64,000 bases of DNA, taken from assembly GCA_028095005.1 (NCBI GenBank), contig CM051463.1:4200295-4264294 (forward strand), in the 5' to 3' direction. This document shows, piece after piece, positions 23,454 through 35,142 of this stretch. Each line of letters begins with the position of its first letter. The stretch's first letter is position 1. Source of the DNA: Rhynchospora pubera. Its lineage: Eukaryota > Streptophyta > Magnoliopsida > Poales > Cyperaceae. The position numbers were made by a program, and so were the translations under genes. The notes under the pieces were generated by a model. That model worked only from the letters and a program-made list of their open reading frames with translations, did no database searches and had not been told where the DNA came from.

Positions 23454-23525
23454 GGTGCATACGGGACTTGAACCCTTGACTTCTTGGAGGCCAACCTAAT
23501 ACTCTTACTACTGAGCTACTAAGCC
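23454..23525 (-). repeat. tRNA-like sequence, probable tRNA pseudogene or SINE head
   Basis: On the minus strand a 72-base stretch shows an A-box-like TAGCTCAGTAGTAAGAG and a B-box GGGTTCAAGTCCC. The D- and T-arms can pair, but the acceptor stem pairs only at its outer bases. It ends ATGCACC. This fits an RNA polymerase III tRNA-derived element or decayed tRNA rather than a working tRNA gene. Confidence 0.45.
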
Positions 23526-24020
23526 ACATTGATGGCAGTCAATTTGACAAGTAATTGCCATTGTATCGCGTTGGTGGCAAATACACGTGTAAAACACATT
23601 ATCAACTTGATTCATAATAATCAAGTTAAAATAATTTTTACTCTCTGATTAAAAGTTAAAAGTATATCCAATATATATTAGTTGTTACAATTAAGTGGGG
23701 TTTTTTTTCTTCTTCGTGCCCAACAATTGGCCATCTTGACAAAAACAAATAAAACCTATATTTTTTTTATAAAGTATAATTATTCTATTAACTTTACGAA
23801 AAAAAAAAGATCACTTACGCTAAACCATATAAATATACCATGTGAACATTTAATTTACGGCATTGAACCCTTCTTTGCTTTCCGATGAAAACATTTGACA
23901 TTTCCACGGTAAAATATGTACGCGGCAAAATTAACTAGAAACATTATAAATTTCAGACATTTCCAATAGAAAGGAGCGTAAGAGAGCGATAATTTGTTAC
24001 GAATAAGTATTGGTTGATGA

Positions 24021-24170
24021 AGGTACCAAAATAAAATAGCCCTTGAACTACACGTTTATGGGGGAATTTTCGCATTTTACTAAAATTGACAAGTTAAACG
24101 TCTAATTCAACATTACCCCCACCCTTTCTTGATATGTATAAGTAATTTATTTTAATAAATTTATTATCGG
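24021..24170. repeat. GST-unit upstream flank, copy 1
   Basis: The wording ACCAAAATAAAATAGCCCTTGAACTACACG, then TTCAACATTA and CCCC, recurs near 37107-37230 and 59269-59400. Each time it is near a GST unit. It marks flanking DNA that was copied with the genes rather than a transposon with visible ends. Confidence 0.5.
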
Positions 24171-24264
24171 CTATTTAATAATGCTCCAAAACACGTTAAG
24201 TGTTAACTGAGAAATGGGAATTGTCAGGTCCATACATAATTAGTTAGCCATAAAAGTAAACCTT

Positions 24265-24276
24265 GCTCTGATACCA
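24265..24276 (-). other. Primer-binding-like site in the pararetrovirus fragment
   Basis: TGGTATCAGAGC on the minus strand, the complement of the initiator tRNA-Met 3' end, as in caulimovirids and in the gypsy element above. Here no LTR is next to it. A run of about 15 G bases (plus strand, 24290-24305) lies just upstream in the element's direction. Confidence 0.65.
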
Positions 24277-24416
24277 GATATGGAAGAGCGGGGGGGGGGG
24301 GGGGGAGAGAATCCAGGAAGTTCTACTGTGGAATGCTGAGATTGCTGAGTAGAAATAATTTTTATTAAGAAATTTTCTGATTGTGGGGTGATGCACCTTA
24401 CAGATAATTTCATACA

Positions 24417-24424
24417 CTTATATA
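24417..24424 (-). promoter_or_regulatory. TATA box of the pararetrovirus promoter
   Basis: TATATAAG on the minus strand, about 50 bases before AATAAA (24361-24366) and about 140 bases before the primer-binding site. Spacing of promoter, polyadenylation signal and primer site agrees with pararetroviral intergenic regions. Confidence 0.55.
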
Positions 24425-24529
24425 GGACTCCTAAGGAGGCTTCAATTATTAGCGCGAGTGCTCATTGGGCCCCATCGTCCACTAATTAATTGACCTGCAC
24501 CCATGTTCCACAATAATTGTCCTTAAAGA

Positions 24530-24710
24530 TATTCCTGCACCCATGTGCCACGGAAAGAAAGATGCCAAAGTAGGCACCGAAAGTAAAAAATATTCATGCA
24601 CCCATGTGCCACGGAATCAAAAGAAAAGAAAGATGCCAAAGTAGGCACCAAAAGTAAAAATATTCCTGCACCCATGTGCCACGGAATCAAAAGAAAAGAA
24701 AGATGCCAAC
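24530..24710. repeat. Tandem repeats in the pararetrovirus intergenic region
   Basis: Three units (24530-24590, 24591-24660, 24661-24710 partial) share CACCCATGTGCCACGGAA and AAAGATGCCAA. A weaker fourth start lies at 24493. Units 2 and 3 have an extra TCAAAAGAA. They sit upstream of the TATA box in the element's direction, where viral enhancers are usual. Confidence 0.8.
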
Positions 24711-25133
24711 TTAGTGGTGGTGACTTTGCATTATCATCCATAGATTTCTGTGAGCTTCCTGTAGTTCATCTATTTTATGGTTTGTTGGGCCTAAGGCATC
24801 TCTGGCCCAATTGTCTCTGCTTGCATACTGCTCGAGTCTTATCTTTTGTATGTAACTTATTGTTATAAGTTTTTCTAACTCTGGAATGACTCTAGCAGCT
24901 TGTTCCTTGAATAATTCAGCTAACCTTTGCTGTTGAACTCCTTGGAAGTGTAAGGACATAGGTCTTCTTGATAAAATGTCCGCAGTTATTACCTCATAGT
25001 CACTTACAGTAGTAAACTCACCGCAGAGGGCCTCCCATCGCTCTGCTTGAATAAATGCCCTTTTTGTATCTGGCCTTGCCCCAAATGTTGACGATTCTCC
25101 CTTTATTAAATTTTTAAGATAAACTAGCACCAT
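24711..25133 (-). pseudogene. Second open frame of the pararetrovirus fragment, function unknown
   Basis: 140 residues, open, lying after the polymerase gene. Contains FGARPDTKRAFIQAERWEAL and a helical, charged second half (QQQRLAELFKEQAARVIPEL). A small frame after the polymerase is known in some caulimovirids such as florendoviruses. Assignment to that position is by order only; I do not recognise a domain. The last residues are histidines next to the repeats. Confidence 0.45.
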
Positions 25134-25347
25134 TTTTCTGAAACAAAAAGAAATTAATTAAGTTCTAAAATTTATCAGTAGCTTTCCGTAGATTGCTACC
25201 AGATTGGTCCTTAAAATACAAAATATCAACAGGTTTCCGTAGATTCCTATCAGATATTTAGGTATAACGGGTTTTTCCGGCAGCCAGTTATGCCTGCTTC
25301 TCTCATCTTTAAAACAATTTATTGAGATCATCAATAACCCCAATTAA

Positions 25348-25680
25348 TTATTTTTGCTGAGGTGTGTCCTCCACTTCTTTGATTGCTTCTTCAAGGCTCT
25401 CCAAATATTCTTCCATGTTACCACAGTCAACGGTTTGCACCATTTTTGCAGTTAGTCTTGATAGCGAATCTGCGAGAACATTCAGCTTTCCGTCTATATG
25501 CTCAAAATTCACATGGACTCCTGTTCCTGTAACAAAATCAACAAAATTAAGCCACCTAACCCTAGATGGTTTATTCTGGGCTGATTTGTTGTAGAAACTG
25601 ATGATCGCTTGACAGTTAGTTCTCAGAGTGATCTCCTTTTGATCCAAATAATGAATTTTTAGAGCCTTCATTGTTTCCAT
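25348..25680 (-). pseudogene. Pararetroviral RNase H fragment
   Basis: 110 residues matching the end of a caulimovirid polymerase: a conserved TNCQAIISFYNKSAQNKPSR stretch followed by VRWLNFVDFVTGTGVHVNF and ADSLSRL. It keeps the late RNase H motifs, but the reverse transcriptase part is missing. It stops in an acidic tail. It differs from the gypsy RNase H at 11 kb, whose wording is YHPGKANVVADALSRK. Confidence 0.7.
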
Positions 25681-25708
25681 GCACGCATGTATTTCAGCAT
25701 CAATTTTG

Positions 25709-25816
25709 ATTTGAAAAGAAGTATTGAGAAGTGTGTAATTTTGTAAATAGTTTGAATTATTTATAATAAATTTATTTTCTTATTTTTTTATTCCCACACC
25801 TCATCCAAATGGAGCC
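25709..25816. mobile_element. hAT-like MITE, copy 3, truncated
   Basis: GAAGTATTGAGAAGTGTGTA and the 3' end CATCCAAATGGAGCC match the copy near 59.7 kb. The left end is missing, cut where the pararetrovirus fragment begins. The rest of the interval up to 26907 is AT-rich with nothing recognised. Confidence 0.6.
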
Positions 25817-26907
25817 TAAAAGCAAAGAAACAAAGGCGTGTGTATGTGCTGCCCCTCCAAGAGTCCGGCCTTTCTAGCTAGTTTCTATTGGGTCAGATGG
25901 AAATTTTTTTGTTCCAACTTCCAAGCTTTAAGGCCTTATTTCTGAACAAAAGATCCAACAATTCACTACTTACAACAAGTGGAATCAATATTAGTTTAAA
26001 AAGATAATATCGTCCCAATTTCTACATAAGGAGTACTTTTAAAGTCGAACCAGACTGTTCTTATATATCCAACTTTAACCATGCGATTTACTGTAAATTG
26101 TAAATTGAGCTGTTCTCATACTACTTGAAATATTTGAAAGAGCACGAATAAACGAATCTTCCAGAGTGTGGAAACTTCTCCACAGTCATTACTAAAGGAT
26201 ATCACAGCATGTATCAGCTCCTGGACAAAGTATGCTTAGTTTTACTTTTTTCTTTCTTTTTTTAAAAATTTTGTACAGTTTTAGTCTTAGTCTCTTTTAA
26301 TTTTTTTTTAAAATTTTGTTTTACTTTTAGCTCTTTTTGTAAAAAACATTTTTTTAATGAAATCTTGTCGGCGTGGTAATTGCCACCTGCAACTCGAAAA
26401 AAACTGTTCTCAAATCATGTAAAGCTACATCCACTGCGATTGCTTTTATGACATTAATTAATGTTGACTTCTATGGTCTATTTTTATCTTTTTGGTTTTT
26501 GCTGGCTTGAATTCTGGAACTATTTGCGAAAACAATCGAACGACTGAAAAAGGAGTTGACTGTGATATGACTTGATGTATGAAATTACACAAAATTATGA
26601 TTTAGGACTAGCTGCTTTCTCGGCTAATATAATATAAAGAAGTTGAAATATACAATATAGTAAATTAATTAGTTATGTTCTAAAACACAACAATAGAAAA
26701 AGTAAATACATATAATGCTGAGAAGGGTAATTTCACATTTTTTTTTTCACATTCGGTAGTAGATATATCTAAACTGTCATAAGAAGAATGGATCTAGTAA
26801 TGACAGTAAGCCAGATAAGATACAGTGACAAGTCCTGCACCCATATAATTCAACATGTTTATAAAAACTAACTTCTTGTACTTATTTCCATTGATCCCAT
26901 TAATTAA

Positions 26908-28558
26908 TTACTTCAACGGAGATGCATTTCTCCAGTGCGCTTGTAGACGCTTGGAAAGCTCATAAACCTTGTCTCTTGGCGGCAGACTTGTCTTATAATT
27001 ATGTCGACATCTAAAATTCGTGCCAAGCATGCCTTCAACAATGGTGTATTTTCATTGTCAACTATACTGACACTTTCTATCTCTTCATAAATAGGTACCC
27101 AGAATGCATACCAACCAATTGCAAGGTCTAAGTATCCGATTTGATCACCACCAAAGAAATTTTTACTGCCGAGGGCTTACTCCAGAGTCTTGAAAGCCTC
27201 ATGAGCTTCTTGCAGCATCGTCTGGTCAGCTTCCCCTTCTTTTAAAAGGACTCCGAAAGTTGCCGGAAGACACTGATTACACGGGGAAGCATGAATGAAT
27301 TCGAACTGTGAATTTTTATGAGGAGAGCAGAAAGGATATAAATGCAAAACAACTGATAACATGGTATACATATATTTGTCTGATAACGTCTGGGTACACA
27401 TGTTGATTTAAATTGGAAGGAGGGATAATTATTGCATGTTTCCTGGAATATTGTATGATTTGCAGTTTTGCACACCAACATTTTTTAACGAAAACTTCTT
27501 TCAAATTCACAGCCAATCAGGATGCTGCACATTCTACTAGGGTAACCTAAAAATTTTGTTCAAAACATGTGTGCATGTATTACAATCAATGATGAGGATG
27601 CTTTGGGATTTCTAGAGTGCAAGTACAGGAAGCCAGGAAGTTGTAGAAGCATGAAGTATTTCACGTTTTTTCTTGATCGACGCATACAGTTTAAAAAACA
27701 AATACTGGCAAAATTGTGTTTATGCATTGTTAAATTAAACATCTTTAATTTCAGAGCGAATGACAAAATGTTTGATCACGTACACTAACAGAGATACCCG
27801 GTATTGTTAAAATATTTTTATTCAATAAATGTAATATATAAATGAATTTTAAGAAATACAAATAACAGATCTTTTTACGGCCCCTTTGTTTCTTTTTTGC
27901 AGATGCAAACGGGTACAAAAATAAAGTAAAAAAAAACTACTACAGGTGTTAAACCTGGGACTAGACAGCATTTCTCTGTTCCAATCTTATATCCTCACCG
28001 AAATCCACATTTATCTAGAGCAATTATTGGATTCAATCACTCCATTGGTCCAAGGAGAATATAAGTATTTTTGTTGTCAATTCAATTATTCAAACTGAAC
28101 TGACATTTTGAACTTGAACAGGTATACTGGTTAATTAGTCATTTGTAACTTGATCTACAAATTTCAGAACCTCTGAACTGAGCTTTAGTTATTTTGTAAC
28201 TGGAATATCTCTTTCACCAAATCAAAATGAAAACTTCCCAGCTAATAAACTAAATACTATCATGAAAGAAAATCTGAACTGAAAAGTTGCATAATGTACC
28301 TTATCTTTCGCAAACTTTGCCCAGAACCGAGCCTGCGCCCTTTCATAAGGATCTTTCGGCATGATCAAGTACCCTTCTGTCCATGTTTCATCAATATACT
28401 CAATGATAACCAATGACTCAGGAAGCGGCATGCTGTTATGCACCAGCACCCGTATCTTTTTTCTGACCGGATTGAGCCGCAGCAGCTCTTCGCTCTACCC
28501 TCATCAGAGAAAAGGCACTGGCCCACGAACCGAACAGCTTTACTTCTTTCTCTGTCAT
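26908..28558 (-). pseudogene. Tau GST pseudogene 1
   Basis: Same two-exon layout as the intact GSTs. Exon 1 is 28300-28558 and exon 2 is 26908-27272. Lesions: in exon 1 about 60 bases are deleted between the RVE of helix 1 and the SEELLRLNP segment, shifting frame. In exon 2 the glutamine of TLEQAL is a TAA stop (near 27178), and a two-base insertion in the DVDII region (near 27000) shifts the end. Splice signals and a clean TATAAATAAG promoter (28592-28602) are kept. Decay therefore began in the coding region. No protein with a complete thioredoxin fold can be made. Confidence 0.9.
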
Positions 28559-28591
28559 TGTTGTGCCTTGTGGTATGAATTAAATGTTGCT

Positions 28592-28602
28592 CTTATTTAT
28601 AG
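28592..28602 (-). promoter_or_regulatory. TATA box of GST pseudogene 1
   Basis: CTATAAATAAG on the minus strand, about 35-45 bases before the former ATG. It is the most canonical box in the array, although the gene is dead. Confidence 0.5.
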
Positions 28603-28739
28603 AGAGCGGGGGATGAATGACAAAGAGGTGAGGTCACAATTTCTGTAAATATTTACGAAATGGAATTGGTCAATTTGAATTTTTCTCCCTCCAGAGTCCA
28701 CATGGAAACCGGTTTAATAATAATTACGATTGTACATAT

Positions 28740-29340
28740 ATTATGTCCCCTGTTGGTAGTCCATAATAGGTCGGTAAGTTCGGTTTTTTAACATTATCAA
28801 CTTGATTCATAAATCATTACTGCCGATGTTATATTTATTCTGCGATTAAAAGTTTTAACCACATCTATTATATATTTTTATTTAAGGCTTAAAAGTTTGC
28901 GTATTTTATTCAAATGTGCTCGGACTGACGGACTCCCCACACCATCCCACTCAGCAAATCTGATTTGTATTTAAAAAAAAAATAAAAATTCTTGCCAAAA
29001 AAAAAAAAGCAATTTCATAAAAAAATTAATATTTTGAGTACCTTTCTCGAAAATAAGCGACTCTCTTTAAGTATAAATAAATAATATATTTCGTTGCGTA
29101 AACTATTATTTTACCATTGCATTTGACCCCCTCTAATCATAAATTCATAATTACTATAGAAATTTACCTTTCATTATTTTGAATCAAATTTGAATCATGG
29201 ACGAAAATGCCCCGGCCAATCAAATTAATCTTCCCACGATTTTCTTCCATATTTGTTTTCTCATACATGAGAGGAAAAGGAGATAATATATATATAAAAA
29301 GAGAGAGATTGGTTAAAGTTTACTCGAGTATATAGGTTTT
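28740..29340. other. Intergenic DNA, nothing recognised
   Basis: AT-rich with A-runs near 28973-29010. No gene, RNA or repeat ends that I can support. Confidence 0.5.
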
Positions 29341-29360
29341 CTATATAAAAATATCCTTCA

Positions 29361-29510
29361 AGATCAAATTTTATATTTTTTCGAATTTTTTTGCTATATA
29401 TTATGCTATTTTTAAATTGAAGGGTCAGAAATACTCCTTTATAGTATTTTTTTGAAAATAGCATAATATATAGCAAAAATATTCGAAAAAATATAAATTT
29501 TGGTTTCTTA
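29361..29510. repeat. Inverted repeat (small foldback), AT-rich
   Basis: TTTTGCTATATATTATGC near 29388-29407 is mirrored by GCATAATATATAGCAAAA near 29461-29478, with longer flanking complementarity (AATATAAAATTTGATC type). The strands could form a ~50-bp hairpin with a short loop. It may be a MITE core. Confidence 0.6.
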
Positions 29511-29621
29511 GGAGATTTCAATAAGAAAAATAATTTGAACGGTTTGGATGGACTATATGAATTTTAGATTTTGAAAAACGACTCTAGCATACGAATCATC
29601 CATACGACTCCAGCATACTTT

Positions 29622-30028
29622 AGAGGATTGCTAAAATGCTATGCATAGCACGGATGACGTTCGTCCTACGGATTCGTTCTTGCATTTCATGCTTTAAACA
29701 ACCGATCCAAACCGTTCATTATCTTCTACATATTGAAATCTCATTAGAAATCAAATTTTACATTTTTTAAAATTTTTTTACTATTTTTATCAGATTTTTG
29801 AAAATCACTGTTATTGAATGGTCCAGAATTTAGTGGATTAAGTATTTTCAAAAATCTGAAAAAAATAGTAAAAAATTTCAAAAAAAATGTAAAATTTGAT
29901 TTCTAATGAGATTTCAATATGAAGAAGATAATGAACGGTTTGGATCGGTTGTTTGAAGCATGAAATGCAAGTACGAATCTGTAGCACGAATATCATCCGT
30001 ACTATGCATAGCATTTTAGCAATCCTCT
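29622..30028. mobile_element. Foldback MITE with long inverted repeats
   Basis: The ends AGAGGATTGCTAAAATGC and GCATTTTAGCAATCCTCT are exact complements. The arms continue inward through CTATGCATAG, CATGAAATGCAAG and AACGGTTTGGATCGGTTG for over 150 bases, so the whole 407-bp element folds back on itself. No coding capacity and no clear target duplication. Inner wording (GATCCAAACCGTTCA, TATTGAAATCTCATTAG) resembles the element in the GST intron at 53.8 kb, so the two may be one family. Confidence 0.75.
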
Positions 30029-30039
30029 ATATATATATA

Positions 30040-30940
30040 TATGCTCTTGACCAGCTATTTACTTACATGGAATCCTTCAAATCTGCTTACAACCCTTAAA
30101 TCTGTCAGCATTTTTTAACCCTAGATGGAAAAGGTAAAAGCTCATTAAAATGCAACATTAATTAATGGAAGCTACGAAAATCTTCAAATCTACTGAAGCA
30201 CTCTAACGATGGAAGGATTCAAAAGCAGTGATTATAATATTCTGCTGGATACCCGAAAATTTGTGCCATACGGGGAACTAGAAGAGAGGCCTGAATTGTG
30301 GTATCCGGTAAAAAGAGATAAAATACCCAAAATATACAAAAAAAAAAAAAAAAATTCAGATTTCGATTAGCGGCTCTCTACCGGTAGGACATTCAAAACA
30401 CTGTTCAAAAGTAAGCAAGCTAACTATGGGTGCATCCAATCCTGTCTACAGTCTGGTCCAAGCCCACAACTAAGCAAGCTCAGTACTATAAATCGACGGA
30501 AACTTGACAGAGTTTTGAGGGCCATGACAAAAATACTGAACAATTTCACAATTAGCTTTCAAAGATACTTCTGAAATGAAGAATACATTGATCAATATAA
30601 TTAACAGGAGGAGGATTGATTCAGCGGTTGTAAGAAAGTTTGAAGATTTCCAGACGAATGGGTCAGAAGGAAAATAGCGTAGCCTTCTTATGATGTTAGA
30701 ACTTAGAAGAAAGAAATCAGGCGGGAACTCGTAGGAAGATTAATGGTTAGATAAGGCTGAGGGTATTTTCGTCCATGATTTAAAAATTTAATTTTTCAGA
30801 TTGAAGAAATGATTAAAAATAATCGAAAAGGTAAATGACTGATTTTCCTTTTAGAGTAGGCAACATCTCCATAATAACGAACTTATTGAATTTAATCGAT
30901 TCTCTTTATTCCCCAGAAGTTGCACAATTCAACAATAAGC
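30040..30940. other. Intergenic DNA, nothing recognised
   Basis: Between the foldback element and the 3' end of GST pseudogene 2. It contains an A-run near 30340-30355. No supported gene. Confidence 0.5.
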
Positions 30941-31311
30941 TGGTTGAATCAAAACTTGATCTGTCCGGAGAGGAATTGCTGTTTCCGTTCTTTGCAAAGT
31001 TCATACATCTGGTCTCTTGGTGGCAGGCTTGTCTCAATCAGGTCGACGTCTAAAAATCTTGCAAACCATGCCTTCAACAGAGGTGCATTTGCATCGTCAA
31101 CTATACTGACTCCTGCTATCTCCTCAAAAATAGGCATCAAAAATGCGAACCAGCCGAATGCGAGGTCTAAGTATCCGATTCGGTCTCCTCCAAAATGTTC
31201 TTTTCCGGTGATGGCTTGCTCGAGAGTCTTAAAAGCCTCACGAGCCTCTTGAAGCACCTTCTGCTGAGCCTCCCCTTCTGAGGTGAAGACACCAAGAGTT
31301 GTTGTAATGCA

Positions 31312-32487
31312 CTGCTTACATAGGATAAATGAATTCAAATTTTTCAAATTTATGCGAGAACTTCAAAAGGAGATTAACGCACAGAATACACAACAATAGA
31401 TAGAATGGTATACTTATAGTGTCCATATCCACTGTCTTAGCACCATAATAATCAATCAAAACATAAATAATGTCAAATAAATGTTCGAACATACTAAACG
31501 ATCTGGTTTCACCGTATTATTTGTACTTTATAAAAAAGGTGAAAATAAATCTCCAGGATTATCATCAGTATGTTAAGAATTTTAACAGACATATCCGTCC
31601 TTGCACTTTCATTAATATTATTAATTTAAGGATCCAAACGTTGCGTAAAAGTAAAATTAAATATACTATAATGCTAAACCTGGAACAGGAAATCATTTCT
31701 CTGTTCCAACAGTATATCCTAATCTAAAACCACATTTCTCACGGATACTGGTTATTAAAAATAAATGGAGCTTGGGACAGAAAAATTTTATCGTGTTAGT
31801 TTTCATATAAGATCTTATCTAGTTCTGCTTTTGTGTTTGTCCTTTTGGTCCTCTGTGTCAAATAAAATAATGAAAGGAATTTGAATATAAGTATCTCTTG
31901 TTATCTCTAAATATAATTTCCCAGTAAAATTTTACTAAAAACCAAAAATCGTCACATTTTGCCATCACAAGCTTTTCGTGCTGGGAAAATACCGAAATTA
32001 ACTTGCAGTTAATTTTTTTCTGACCGCACCTGTCATCTATTCTTGTCAGTAGACCTTAGTTACCAATTTTCTTTTTCTCCGATACATTCCTAACTTTGTT
32101 CCTTACCTTTATACTTTTAAACCACGGTAACTAGATGAACAATGTTTTGGAAACCGGATCGAGCTTTGAACCGAGGATGGCACTGGGTCGGCCAGTTTCC
32201 TATTTAACAGCAGTTGAACCAGTCAAAATCTGGTTGAAATGGTGAATGGAGAGGGATCTGGTTCCTGAATTAACTAGTTCAGTTGGACGGTCCTGTGTCT
32301 GGTTTTCAAAACATTGGTCTCGAACAGAGCTACTTTTCAGTTTATTCTTTAACTTATTTATATGCACATATTTCAAGAAAATATACATTTCTCTACGGAA
32401 CCAATAAAGAATCTGCCAACTAATTAGCTAAATACCAGTATACCACCATTACAGAAAATCTGAACTGAAAAGTCCAATAATATATAC
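31312..32487 (-). other. Intron of GST pseudogene 2
   Basis: GT at 32487 to AG at 31313. It contains a GC-richer patch at 32145-32320 with a CCGGATCG and AACTGGTTCAACTG type dispersed repeat. No transposon ends are identified. Confidence 0.6.
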
Positions 32488-32589
32488 CTTATCTTCAGCA
32501 AACTTATCTCAGAACAGAGCCTGAGCCCGGTCATACGGATCTTTGGGCATTATCGAGTACCCCTCCTTCCATGCATGTAGGGGCGGAAC

Positions 32590-34052
32590 TAGGGCTGAAA
32601 ACGGTAGTCGTTTTGATCGTTATTTCGTATCGTTTCGTCTGAAATGAAACGGTAACGGTTAAGGATTTTGGTTTCGTTTAAGAAACGCAACGGATAACGC
32701 AAATAGAACTACAGTTTCGTCTCAAAACGGAACGGTTAACGAAACTGGTACGTTTCGTGGTCGTTTATTTCGCGAATTTCGTCTAACATTCTACCTAACT
32801 ACTTTTATTTAGATTGTAGATAAAGGTTGCGGAGAAAACGATGTGGACAAATTCTAATGACCTAATCTCATCCCATTCTGCGCCGCTCAAAACTTACCCC
32901 TCTATCTTCTCATCTCTTTCTTCGCCTCCCCTCTCTATTCTCCGTCTCTGATTGCTACCATCGCAGCTCTCTTCTCTGTCACCGCCTCACTCCCTCTTGC
33001 AATCGAGCAACAACTTCTCCTTCATTCTCCCTCACTCGACCCTACAACAGACCCCACTTCCCTCTCTGCCACTTCTTTAATCTGAGCACCACCACAACAG
33101 ACCCCACCTCCCTCTCTATCCCTTCTCTAATTCGAGCATCACCGCAACATACCCCACCTCACTCGACCCCACAACAAACCCTACCTCACTCGAGCAGTAG
33201 ATTTTCTGCCTCACTTCCCTCCCCCTCTCTAGCTTGGCTGGCTTCAATGGAGACTGACGGCGACTGGCAGCAACTGGTGGTGGTCGACAACAACTCCTCC
33301 TTCCGCTGACAGCTGAGACTGGTGCCGACTGGCTGCTGAGACTGGTGGTGGCTGGTGCTTAGCTTTGTTCAGTGATCACATCCTCATCTTCTCCTTTCAA
33401 CTGATACCAGCGATCACAAATTCTAATGCCAACTATAAGTGAACATAAATGAGGTTTGAGATTTGATCGGTGCTTGTTTTGATTTTCATTTTGGTACTAA
33501 TTTGTTTTGGGGGTTTTTGGAGATTTGGTGTTTTGGGATTTGAGGTTAGAGTTAAGTTTTGGGGTTTGTTTTGGAACGTAGGAAATCTGATGTTCAAATT
33601 AAAAAAAAAAGAAATCTGATGTTAGAATTTGAACAATTGTATTTGAACTTTAAATAGGCTTTGTGCAGTAATTTTCAGATATAACAGATTGATTATCAAT
33701 GGTTTGTTATGGATTTTGTTCTGAAAAGTACTTCAATTCAATTCTATGTCAATTTACTAACTGGCACCAGTCTAACTGAGCAATTGTTGTATCTTTTAGT
33801 GTTGTATGCATATTTGATCATTTAAGTTTTTATACACTTTCTCTTGTCTCTGTGTAATAAAAAATAGAGAACGGTTAAACAGTCAAAGACGGTTTTAACC
33901 GTTATAATCGTTCTGGTGAACGCCACAATCAACGCAACTCAGTTTAAACGGATGAAACAGTCAGCGCAAGAAGTAAAAAATTTTCGTTCATCAATGCAAC
34001 GATTAGCGCAAATGGTTAGTTTCGTGATCGTTTTAGACGATATGCACCCCTA
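32590..34052. mobile_element. Nested non-autonomous hAT element, 8-bp target duplication
   Basis: Ends TAGGGCTG and CACCCCTA are inverted repeats of the hAT type. The flanks are exactly GGCGGAAC on both sides (32582-32589 and 34053-34060). Subterminal regions are dense in short motifs around CGTTT and AACGG (32600-32775 and 33860-34040), typical of hAT transposase-binding arrays. The middle, about 32830-33460, is a pyrimidine-rich, GC-richer stretch unlike its surroundings and could be captured host DNA. No transposase frame. It splits the end of the older hAT element. Confidence 0.85.
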
Positions 34053-35142
34053 GGCGGAACCAAGGGGTAGCGAAGATGTGCCAAGCACACTCCAATTTTA
34101 AAAAATTTATTTAGGAGTCTGTATTTGGGCCTATGCCAAAGGCCCGAAGTCTAAATTAATTGTATTGAGCCCACTTAGATCTTACTCTCTTCCTCAACGC
34201 CAACAAAATCAAAATAAGAAATTTCTAACTTCCGAATACCTAAATCCTCACTCCTCAGGAATCCATCTCTCTCGGCAGGCAGCGGCTGCACTATTTTCCA
34301 CTCCACGGCAGCACTTCGGCGCGTCGGCACGGCCTGACCTCTATGCTCATGCTCTATCGTTCATTCGTCACTCACTCGTTCTTTTCGGTAAGCAGCGATT
34401 TAAGAACTCATTATTTGTTATTGTTATCCTTTTATACTTTTGAATTTTGGTAAAAATTTTTGGTACTAATTACTAAATACTGTGAAATTGTGAATAGTAG
34501 GAATAGAAAACAAAATTTTGTTTTCAATTTTAAACTTTTGTTGGTGAAAACAGTGAACAAATTATTGGCTTATTGCTTTCAATTTTAAACTTTGCGTTGG
34601 CGAAACCAGTGACTCACTGTTTTTGTTGATAGCTTTTATTTTTTTTTGTTCTAATAACGTTCAATTATTTTATTTAGGGTTTCATATTCTTGCCGAACAC
34701 CTGAAACTTGAAGGGTTCTTAAAAGGCAGTGAAAATTGAAAAATCAGTCACCATTTACCAAAAGTATATTATTACTAGTAGAGCAACTGAGCAATACACA
34801 AGACAATAGATAATTAGACATACATACACCAGTACTCCAATAGTCCAGTAATTTAACTTCAATGAAGTAAGGATTTGTTTTGTGATGGCACTGTGTTGTT
34901 TGTCAATGTTTTAAAATTTACAAATGCTCTATGCTCGTTTAATGTTCTCAACTCTTAATCTATTTGCTTATTGTTAATTGTTGAATGCTAATGAGTAATG
35001 AAAAATGATCTATCTCAAATTGTGATAAATATTTCATCCCTGTAATTCTTTAAAAAGAATAAATACTTATAATAAATTATCTTTTAATCATAAATGATCT
35101 ACAAAATTGATATTGCATAGGATCTAATTATGCATTTTCAGC

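Larger units (their letters stand above)
24240..25690 (-). mobile_element. Endogenous pararetrovirus fragment (Caulimoviridae-like)
   Basis: Minus-strand order: RNase H end of a polymerase (25680-25348), a second open frame (25133-24711), an intergenic region with tandem repeats, a TATA box, an AATAAA (24361-24366) and an initiator-Met primer-binding site. This is the circular-map order expected for a plant pararetrovirus, from polymerase to leader. There is no LTR. Only about 1.4 kb remains; movement, coat, protease and most reverse transcriptase are absent. The polymerase side joins a truncated MITE at about 25.7 kb. It is a relic without replication capacity. Confidence 0.72.

Noticed and set aside
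23454..23525. Functional tRNA gene
   Set aside because: Length and arms are tRNA-like, but the acceptor stem pairs only at its outer bases.
32145..32320. MITE in the intron of GST pseudogene 2
   Set aside because: Contains AACTGGTTCAACTG-type words seen also near 1700 and 20850, but I could not find paired ends or a target duplication.
34165..34443. 92-codon frame in the outer hAT element
   Set aside because: Begins in leader-like sequence and matches no transposase region that I know.
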